From assembly GCA_018700895.1 (NCBI GenBank), contig JABIUV010000003.1, positions 1 to 45,708 of the forward strand: 45,708 bases of DNA, in the 5' to 3' direction. Below, in pieces: positions 16,067 through 22,181 of the stretch; within the stretch, counting starts at the first letter, position 1; each line of letters opens with the position of its first letter. The notes beneath the pieces were generated by a model, which saw nothing but the letters and a program-made list of their open reading frames with translations, did no database searches and was not told the DNA's origin. The position numbers and the translations under genes are program-made. The DNA comes from Bacteroidota bacterium (GTDB lineage: Bacteria; Bacteroidota; Bacteroidia; NS11-12g; UBA9320).

Positions 16067-16960
16067 TTACTGGTTTTTATGTTTTTTATAGAGTGCTCGT
16101 GCAATACCGTCAGATAGCCCAACCTTAGGGATGTAGATTTTTTGAGTGTCTAGATAACCAGCAATATTCAGGAAGATTTGAGCGGCAGGAATTATCACGT
16201 CTGCTCTATCTGGGTTAAGTACAAATTTGGCGATACGCTCGTCATAATCTACGGCTTCAAGCTCTTTTTTGAAGGACGCTAGAGCCATAATATCTATAAA
16301 ATAATCTCCTTGTTGCTTTCTCAGCATTTTAAGAAGTTTATTGATATTTCCGCCAGAACCCAGAATAGGGATTTGCTTGTGGGTAATACCTAGTTCGCCA
16401 AACCACAGTTGTATGTCGTCCCACAGTTGTGTGTTAACGTTGTTGTGTAGTAGTCTTATGGTTCCTATTTTGAATGAGCGTGCTGCGGTCTTTTGTCCAT
16501 CCTTTAAGTAGGTCAATTCCGTACTTCCCCCACCTACATCTACAAACACAATTTCATCAAAACGCGGAATATAACCAGGTAGGTTCTCGAATGATATAGT
16601 GTCCGCCTCTTGATCACCAGATACTATTTCTAAGTCTAAGTCAGCATAGTGCTTTATCTCTTCAATAATATACTTAGCATTACTTGCCTCACGCATCGCA
16701 CTTGTGGCGTATGCTCTATAATCCAGTACTTGATGCACATTCATAAGATGCTTAAACGAACGCATAGTGCGAACCAATTGGTCGGTTTTCTCTTCGGTGA
16801 TACGGCCTTTTATGAACGCATCTTCTCCCAATCGGATAGGAACCCGTACAAGTGATAACTTTCTGAAAACGGGTCCATTCTCTGTTTCAAAAACATTGGT
16901 AAACAATAACCGGACTGCATTGGACCCTACGTCTATGGATGCGAATTTTAATAATTTCAA
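16067..16960 (-). CDS. Ppx/GppA-family exopolyphosphatase-like phosphatase
   Basis: An actin/hexokinase-fold phosphatase of about 297 residues acting on polyphosphate or pppGpp. Motifs are the phosphate loop ASIDVGSNAVRLL at the start, ATSAMREASN, the nucleotide-binding FVDVGGGSTEL, and LGSGGNINKLLKM. The frame stays open 29 codons further upstream to an ATG at 17047. That stretch has no family similarity and runs towards the terminator hairpin. A TATATTCG promoter box (16978-16971) lies just before the TTG at 16958-16960, so I choose that TTG. It lacks the C-terminal HD-like domain of long Ppx proteins. Whether it is Ppx or GppA cannot be decided. Confidence 0.88.
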   Translation of the reverse strand: MKLLKFASIDVGSNAVRLLFTNVFETENGPVFRKLSLVRVPIRLGEDAFIKGRITEEKTDQLVRTMRSFKHLMNVHQVLDYRAYATSAMREASNAKYIIEEIKHYADLDLEIVSGDQEADTISFENLPGYIPRFDEIVFVDVGGGSTELTYLKDGQKTAARSFKIGTIRLLHNNVNTQLWDDIQLWFGELGITHKQIPILGSGGNINKLLKMLRKQQGDYFIDIMALASFKKELEAVDYDERIAKFVLNPDRADVIIPAAQIFLNIAGYLDTQKIYIPKVGLSDGIARALYKKHKNQ

Positions 16961-16970
16961 AATTGAGCTA

Positions 16971-16978
16971 CGAATATA
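16971..16978 (-). promoter_or_regulatory. -7 box for the Ppx/GppA gene
   Basis: TATATTCG (read 16978 to 16971) lies ten bases before the preferred TTG start. It is the main reason for rejecting the longer upstream start. Confidence 0.5.
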
Positions 16979-17045
16979 ATTTTTTGAAATGAAGTGATGT
17001 GCAAAGGTTGCCTGCCTTCGTTTTACCCTATGTTTAGCCCAAGGC

Positions 17046-17086
17046 AAAAAAAATCCCGTAAACCATTGGTTTACGGGATTTTTTTT
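17046..17086 (-). terminator. Bidirectional terminator hairpin after tRNA-Arg
   Basis: ATCCCGTAAACC (17053-17064) and GGTTTACGGGAT (17068-17079) form a perfect 12-bp stem with an ATT loop. It is flanked by an A8 run on the left and a T8 run on the right, so it can terminate on both strands. It lies directly downstream of the minus-strand tRNA-Arg. Confidence 0.92.
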
Positions 17087-17096
17087 GGTATAATTG

Positions 17097-17170
17097 TGAC
17101 CTCGTCAGGATTCAAACCTGAGACCTCTTGAGCCGTAATCAAGTGCTCTATTCAGCTGAGCTACGAGGCC
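17097..17170 (-). tRNA. tRNA-Arg (anticodon ACG)
   Basis: A 74-base cloverleaf on the minus strand. The acceptor stem GGCCTCG pairs with CGAGGTC (one G-T), the D-arm starts with GCTC, the anticodon stem is CTTGA/TCAAG around TTACGGC, the T-loop contains TTTGAAT, and the discriminator is A. The anticodon ACG is expected to be edited to ICG and read CGU/CGC/CGA. CCA is not encoded, so it must be added after transcription. A perfect TATATTTG promoter box lies 54 bases upstream and a strong terminator follows. Confidence 0.96.
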
Positions 17171-17224
17171 ATATACCAAGTTTTTGTTTATATAGTTACT
17201 TATCTACTTCCCCTTACGGGGGTG

Positions 17225-17232
17225 CAAATATA
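17225..17232 (-). promoter_or_regulatory. Promoter box for tRNA-Arg
   Basis: TATATTTG (read 17232 to 17225) is followed by CACCC. A small CCCC-GTAA-GGGG hairpin sits a few bases further, near the expected transcript start. Confidence 0.6.
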
Positions 17233-17293
17233 AGTATACTCTGTTAATGCCGTAATTTTAATTTTAAAAAGATTCTTTTTATCTTAAATCACC

Positions 17294-20200
17294 TTACTCT
17301 TCATCCTTTTCTGCCTTTTCATCAGTAGATTCCATACGCTCTATATCTGCGATTTTATTTCGACAGATATCTAGTAGGCCGTCTTCCTCATTCTCGTAAT
17401 TATCTATGATACTTTGTAAGGTTGCCTTGGCCTGGAATAAATCTTCCTCCTGCACATACACATCACTTAATAGGATGAATCCTTTTACTACCCAGAAATC
17501 ATAAGCCGAGTAATCATCCGATAGGGTATATACATCGGATCGGGTAGAATCTAGATCGCCTAATTGAAAGTTGATGTCTGCTCGGCGGTATAGTGCTTCC
17601 GCAGTAATTTCATTGCGGCTATTATCTACTACAAAGTCGTAGTGATATTTAGCGGTGCGTAGTTTGGCTTTACGTAATTCAATATTGCCAAGTAACATGT
17701 GTGCTTCCACCAGATCATCCGTAGGTACATCTTTCATTGGTAATAATTCCACCGCTTTTTTCTTCGCTTTATCATAAGATTCAAGCATGTTATGACATCT
17801 CATCTGGCCCTGAGTGGCACTTATGAAAGTGGTTTTTTTAGATGCAAGTGGCTCAAGTCGCTCATAGTAACCAAGAGCTTTCAGATAGTTTTTACGGTAA
17901 AAGAATGTACTTGCTAGTTTAATAAGCGACTTCTCAGTATAATCATTGGTTCCTTGTGTGGCCACATAATCGTAATGAGTAAGTGCTATGTCAACCTTGT
18001 CGGTGTAATAGTCGCACTCCGCCTTGAAATAGTTAGCAGGTATAATGAAGTAGCCATTATTGCCAAATTTATCTATGTAGGCTCCCAATTCTCTGCTTGC
18101 CCCTACATAATTTTCTGCATTATAAGTGCGAATGGCTTGTTCATACAATACGCTATCTTGGTATGATAAACTCACTCCTGCACCCGGCACGTTTGCCGCA
18201 TATTCAAAATATTTTTGTGGGGTACCCTGATTTGTATAAATGATTTCTATAAAAGAAAGTGCTTCATTGGCTTCCTTTGTTTTCGGGAACCGTTCCACTA
18301 CCGTTTTATAGTAGCGTAATGCGGCGGCGTCCTTACTTTGGTAGTGGCTCAATAATCCTAGTTTTAAGTAGCTCTCCGGAAGGTAAGGCGAGTAGTCGTG
18401 CTGAGATATGATTAAATTAAATATGCTCTCTGCTGTACTGAAATTACCTAAGGTTAAATACTCACGTGCTGTTTCAAACAAAGCGTCATCTACGTAAATA
18501 CTTGTTTTAAAATCTTGGGGTATTTTTTTTAGAACATTGATTTTCTCCGCACGTCGTTCTTGTAATCCATACAACATCCCTTGCTGGTAGATAGCGTAAT
18601 CTCCATTTTTGTAGTCTTTTTTTATCACAAAATCATACGCTTTTATGGCAGGAGAATATTGCCCGTTTAAGAAGTAGCAATCTGCAAGACGTTGCATATT
18701 ATCTATATACAAGGTGCGATTCTCAGCCGTGTATTTTTCATACTGCTCAAATTTGGCAAAATAATTTTGAGCTTTAGGGTAATCCTTTTTCTGTAAATAG
18801 TTGTACCCCATAGCATAGTAGCCATAGGTTTTATTCTTACTGCGGTTACTACTTGCACTACTCATAAATCTATTCATCAGATTTATACTCTCATTATTAT
18901 CACTTACCTTATAAGCTATCTCCGCTCTCCAAAAATAGGCCTGAGACTCCAAGACTGGGTCTTTAGGATATTTTAGTGATTTTTTGAAAAACACGTCTGC
19001 ATCTTGATATTGCTTGTTCAAGTATAATTCTTCACCTCTGTGAAAAGTCAATTCTTGATATACTAATTTGGATTCGTTGTTTAGGTTTCCAATCTCTTCT
19101 AAGAGGGCTATTGCGGCCTTGTAATTTTTGGTGCTCAAAAAGATGTCTGCCATCATCGTCTTAGCACTATTTGCGTACTCCGATCTAGGATACACAGTCA
19201 AAAACTCCTTTATTGCATTGATAGCCAGGTTGTTTTTCTGAAGCTCAGCTGCTAGTTTGGCGTAATTGTAAGCTGCAATTTCGCTTATTTTTGGGTCGTA
19301 ATTTTTACGTTTAGCTTCAGCAAAGGCATTTAAGGCTCGCTCCTTACGGTTTGTTTGCACGTCGGAAACCCCCAAGTGGTAATTTGCCGCTTGGCCTATA
19401 GCATTATCTTGTTTGGCGACTAATACGAAATACTCTGTAGATCTTTTGAGATTTCCTGCTTCAAAATTAGCATTGGCAAATTGGTATATTTCGTCAGGGA
19501 ATAGTTTACTTACATCACCAGCGTAGTTATCGAAATGACGCAGTGCTACGCTCTTATTACCTAATTGATATTGTATTTTTCCAGTCAGTAATTCTACCTC
19601 ATTCGCTTTCTTTTTAAGCCTCACATTTTTTACGATGTCAAAAGCTTTTTCGTACTCTTCCTGCTCATAGTATATCTGAGCAAGGTATAGCTTCATAGTC
19701 TGTGGGCCTTTATCGCCTATTTTATTGAAAGTTGCTATTGCACAAGCATAGTCTTTCAATACATAACATTGGTACCCGTAGTAATAGTTAGCTTCTGTAG
19801 CATATTGACCTGAGCCATTCATTATCTTCTTAAACTCAAATTTTGCTTTAGTATATTCTTTGTTCTTGAAGTAAGCATAGCCCTTTTTGAATGCAAGCTC
19901 TTCTCCTTGAGCTTTGGTTACATCAGTTTCAGCAATTTGCTCAAAATACTTGAGCGATTTCGCATGCTTACCTTTATTGAAGTAGTACAATCCTAATTCG
20001 TAGGTGATTTCAGTATTCAGCTTGTGCTCTGGCTCGTTACGTATGAGCTGGGTCAGGTATCTATTGGCGTTTCGCTTATCTAGTTTCAACCTCGATAAAC
20101 CTATATACGCATTGGCTTCAAATGTGAAATTAGGTCCAGGACTAGTTTTTAGGAAAGTTTCAAACTCAGTGATGGCAGGTACGTATTGCTTTTTGATATA

Positions 20201-20326
20201 TAGCATCTTAGCGTCTTCAAAAAGTGTAACATCTTGAGTATATGCACGAGTAACTTGGGCAAAAGTGTTAATGCTAAGGCAAAAAAACACGGTAACCAGC
20301 GTTATGATATGTTTCAGTTTGTTCAT
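17294..20326 (-). CDS. Large exported tetratricopeptide-repeat protein
   Basis: A 1010-residue protein. Its signal peptide is MNKLKHIITLVTVFFCLSIN, ending in a TFAQ site, so the repeats lie in the periplasm. Many TPR units follow from residue 25 to about 990. Typical signatures are AYIGLSRLKLDKRNA, TKAKFEFKKIM, YYFNKGKHAKSLKYFEQIAE, KAIALLEEIG and YKTVVERFPKTKEANEAL. The C-terminus is an acidic Glu/Asp/Lys tail. Such long periplasmic TPR proteins in Bacteroidota are thought to act as envelope assembly or secretion scaffolds, but no partner is encoded nearby. A TTATTTTG sequence, one mismatch from the promoter consensus, lies upstream of the ATG. Transcribed alone, ahead of tRNA-Arg. Confidence 0.85.
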   Translation of the reverse strand: MNKLKHIITLVTVFFCLSINTFAQVTRAYTQDVTLFEDAKMLYIKKQYVPAITEFETFLKTSPGPNFTFEANAYIGLSRLKLDKRNANRYLTQLIRNEPEHKLNTEITYELGLYYFNKGKHAKSLKYFEQIAETDVTKAQGEELAFKKGYAYFKNKEYTKAKFEFKKIMNGSGQYATEANYYYGYQCYVLKDYACAIATFNKIGDKGPQTMKLYLAQIYYEQEEYEKAFDIVKNVRLKKKANEVELLTGKIQYQLGNKSVALRHFDNYAGDVSKLFPDEIYQFANANFEAGNLKRSTEYFVLVAKQDNAIGQAANYHLGVSDVQTNRKERALNAFAEAKRKNYDPKISEIAAYNYAKLAAELQKNNLAINAIKEFLTVYPRSEYANSAKTMMADIFLSTKNYKAAIALLEEIGNLNNESKLVYQELTFHRGEELYLNKQYQDADVFFKKSLKYPKDPVLESQAYFWRAEIAYKVSDNNESINLMNRFMSSASSNRSKNKTYGYYAMGYNYLQKKDYPKAQNYFAKFEQYEKYTAENRTLYIDNMQRLADCYFLNGQYSPAIKAYDFVIKKDYKNGDYAIYQQGMLYGLQERRAEKINVLKKIPQDFKTSIYVDDALFETAREYLTLGNFSTAESIFNLIISQHDYSPYLPESYLKLGLLSHYQSKDAAALRYYKTVVERFPKTKEANEALSFIEIIYTNQGTPQKYFEYAANVPGAGVSLSYQDSVLYEQAIRTYNAENYVGASRELGAYIDKFGNNGYFIIPANYFKAECDYYTDKVDIALTHYDYVATQGTNDYTEKSLIKLASTFFYRKNYLKALGYYERLEPLASKKTTFISATQGQMRCHNMLESYDKAKKKAVELLPMKDVPTDDLVEAHMLLGNIELRKAKLRTAKYHYDFVVDNSRNEITAEALYRRADINFQLGDLDSTRSDVYTLSDDYSAYDFWVVKGFILLSDVYVQEEDLFQAKATLQSIIDNYENEEDGLLDICRNKIADIERMESTDEKAEKDEE

Positions 20327-20466
20327 TATGTAATAAGACCTTTCAAAATAACACCCGAAACATCAATTTTAGTATTGTAATTGCCCACATTCTATTAAGG
20401 AATATATAACGTGTATTTTTTTTGAAATAATGTTCTCTGTTGTATTCGTTATAGAAATTGTAATTA

Positions 20467-20474
20467 TATATTTG
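20467..20474 (+). promoter_or_regulatory. Promoter box for tRNA-His
   Basis: TATATTTG followed by CACCC is the same 13-base string seen at the tRNA-Arg promoter. The predicted transcript start is about 88 bases ahead of the tRNA. Confidence 0.55.
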
Positions 20475-20518
20475 CACCCGCTGAAACGAGGCAATTCGCT
20501 TGTGCGAGGGTTTAGAGC

Positions 20519-20557
20519 CTAAATAAGATGCATACACGTGTTTTACATCTTATTTAG
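20519..20557 (+). repeat. 12-bp inverted repeat in the tRNA-His leader
   Basis: CTAAATAAGATG (20519-20530) and CATCTTATTTAG (20546-20557) are perfect complements around a 15-base loop, which itself holds the palindrome ACACGTGT. It lies between promoter and tRNA with no T-run after it, so it is not a simple terminator. It may be a processing hairpin or an operator. Confidence 0.6.
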
Positions 20558-20568
20558 TGATTCATTAT

Positions 20569-20643
20569 GGTGGTTGTAGCTCAGTTGGTTAGAGCACCGG
20601 TTTGTGGTACCGGGGGTCGTGGGTTCGAGCCCCATCTTCCACC
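20569..20643 (+). tRNA. tRNA-His (anticodon GTG)
   Basis: A 75-base cloverleaf counting the extra 5' G(-1) characteristic of histidine tRNAs, which faces C73 (bases 20569 and 20643). The D-arm is GCTCAGTTGGTTAGAGC, the anticodon stem ACCGG/CCGGG-like around TTGTGGT, and the T-arm GTGGG-TTCGAGC-CCCAT. In the acceptor stem, positions 5-68 and 6-67 are both U-U oppositions. The anticodon GTG reads CAC and CAU. CCA is not encoded. A terminator hairpin follows ten bases downstream. Confidence 0.94.
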
Positions 20644-20653
20644 CAGAGAGTAA

Positions 20654-20680
20654 AGGTTCATCTACGGATGAGCCTTTTTT
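20654..20680 (+). terminator. Rho-independent terminator after tRNA-His
   Basis: AGGTTCATC (20654-20662) pairs with GATGAGCCT (20667-20675) around a TACG loop, nine pairs with one G-T. T6 follows. Confidence 0.88.
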
Positions 20681-20734
20681 ATATAGTGTTGTCTTGAAAC
20701 AAAGAAAGGACAAGAGGCCTGTGCCGAGTAAAGT

Positions 20735-20796
20735 TGAGGTGAGTACTATCTTTCACCCCGATAGTAATGATTCTTCTCCTGATGGGCATTATTTAT
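20735..20796 (+). repeat. Possible decayed copy of the tRNA-His 3' end and its terminator
   Basis: About 60 bases here align loosely, without large gaps, to the stretch from the tRNA-His T-arm through its terminator. The best core is ATCTTTCACCCC against ATCTTCCACCCA. Both are followed by A-G-T-A-A and then a CTnnGGATG/CTGATGG-type arm and a GC(C/A)T-T tail. It looks like an old tandem duplication. Identity is modest, so this needs an alignment score. Confidence 0.35.
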
Positions 20797-20928
20797 AGCC
20801 TATTATAAACAAAATAGTGTTTGGAATTCTTGGTTACTAGATTCGCGGATTTGTATAATTGTTTTGTCTTAAATAATTGGGTATAAAGCTTTCAAAAAAA
20901 AACGTGAATCCAGACGCGAAATAATAAT

Positions 20929-20936
20929 TATCTTTG
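20929..20936 (+). promoter_or_regulatory. -7 box for the DUF4399 gene
   Basis: TATCTTTG is a perfect TAnnTTTG match. It ends five bases before the ATG at 20942, implying a leaderless or nearly leaderless mRNA. Confidence 0.55.
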
Positions 20937-20941
20937 CAAAC

Positions 20942-21349
20942 ATGTTTAGAGTTCTAACAATAACAGCAATCGCATTTTTATTTGCAGCTTGCAGCTCATC
21001 TATTACGGAGGCTGAGGACAATGGTGTATCATTTTTGAACATTGAAGATGGAGCAACATTGAGTTCTCCTTTTTTATTGGAAATGGGCGTAGTAGGAATG
21101 GAAGTTGAGCCCAAAGGAGCACCTAGGGAAGGATACGGTCATCATCACCTTTTAGTTAATGACGATTTTGCCCCAGAGGGGACAGTAATCGTAGCAGATC
21201 CCAGACATATTCATTATGGAGGAGGTCAAACCAATGATACAGTGTCGTTAGATCCTGGAACGTATAAACTAACTTTACAGTTTGCTGATGGTATGCACGT
21301 TTCATATGGCAAATCATGGGCTAAGTCCATCACCGTAACAGTAGAATAA
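20942..21349 (+). CDS. DUF4399-domain lipoprotein
   Basis: A 135-residue lipoprotein. The signal segment ends in the lipobox FAAC, so Cys17 would be lipidated. The rest is a DUF4399 domain with its characteristic His-rich strands: GYGHHHLLVNDDFAP, a DPRHIHYGGGQT segment, PGTYKLTLQFADG and HVSYGKSW near the C-terminus. The clustered histidines suggest metal binding, but the biochemical role of DUF4399 is not established. It is probably anchored in the inner or outer membrane facing the periplasm. It is monocistronic, with a promoter box five bases upstream and a decayed gene downstream. Confidence 0.88.
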   Translation: MFRVLTITAIAFLFAACSSSITEAEDNGVSFLNIEDGATLSSPFLLEMGVVGMEVEPKGAPREGYGHHHLLVNDDFAPEGTVIVADPRHIHYGGGQTNDTVSLDPGTYKLTLQFADGMHVSYGKSWAKSITVTVE

Positions 21350-21456
21350 AATATCGCTGAGTCACTTGCATCTGCACTTTTAAACAACTTCTATCTACAC
21401 TTGAATAACATCACAATAACTGGTTTTATAGTTGTTCTCTAAGGCAATTTAGTAGC

Positions 21457-21857
21457 GTGCTTATAATGTTTACTTGTGTGTCTTTGATGAATGCACAATC
21501 TACATCAAGTAAACACGGGATTGCAGTTAATCAGAACTTTACAGACTATAATGTAAACCTGCTTAATGATAAAGTATTCTCCTTTGAAAGTGCCCTTACG
21601 CATTCAGTAAGATTAGCATATCAGCGTACGTTATCTCGCAATTGGGAAATCAACACATGAGTTATAAATGGTTTTATACTGAATCAGCCTATTAAAGATA
21701 ATTTTTTTTAAACAAAGCTTTTGTAGTAGGTGCAGATGTTGCCATACTCCTAAAAATGAATAACGGGGAATTGCTGAAAGAGGATGCTCTTATAGCACCC
21801 TTTCTAACGGCTCTAATGTATCACTATGTCATAGAAGACAAAATGGCGAAGTATTAG
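21457..21857 (+). pseudogene. Degenerate outer-membrane (OmpA-type barrel) protein gene
   Basis: A first segment from a GTG at 21457 encodes a signal-like start ending NAQ, then KHGIAVNQNFTDYNVNLLND and SVRLAYQRTLSRNWEINT, typical barrel strands, before a TGA at 21658-21660. The same frame continues VINGFILNQPIKDN and stops again at a T-rich run near 21710. A +1 frame then picks up at about 21711: NKAFVVGADVAILLKMNNGE and LLKEDALIAPFLT, ending at TAG 21855-21857. Matching content across stop and frameshift shows a decayed barrel protein, probably the N-terminal barrel of an OmpA-like protein. No OmpA domain is recognisable downstream. Confidence 0.75.
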
Positions 21858-22181
21858 GTTCTCCAATGTCTAACTTAAGTCCGTGACATTATCTACGTAA
21901 TACAAGTATATATTCCAACCAAGAGCAAGTCGTGCTTTGTTCTTTACAAATGATCAAAGACTTTAGTTTCGTATACCCTTTAAAGAAAAGCAGCAGATTT
22001 GCATTGCCAACTTTGTACGTCGGTAATTCTATTGAGGTACAATTATGAAAAATAAGGCAGCCGTATCTGGCCTCAATCTTTAGGTAATTGGACTATTATA
22101 ACCCATCTTTCCGATATTTAATCGATATGGCCTTTGCATTTGAGCTAAGTGCCTTTTTTTTGCAATTCATAATATTAAAGA
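21858..22181. other. Gene-free region after the decayed barrel gene
   Basis: There are no recognisable coding remnants, tRNA or terminator. It is probably the rest of the decayed gene plus the upstream region of the M16 protease gene. No clear TAnnTTTG box was found close to the protease ATG. Confidence 0.45.

Noticed and set aside
15940-16122. A 60-codon minus-strand frame overlapping the Ppx/GppA gene end
   Set aside because: It starts inside the Ppx-like gene in another frame, has mixed composition and no domain, and no separate promoter was seen.
16961-17047. N-terminal 29-codon extension of the Ppx/GppA-like protein
   Set aside because: It has no family similarity, reaches the tRNA-Arg terminator, and contains the promoter box TATATTCG in front of the true TTG start.
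20604-20798. A 64-codon plus-strand frame starting inside tRNA-His
   Set aside because: It begins within the tRNA anticodon/T-arm region and runs through the terminator. Its internal repeat is explained by the possible duplication of non-coding sequence.
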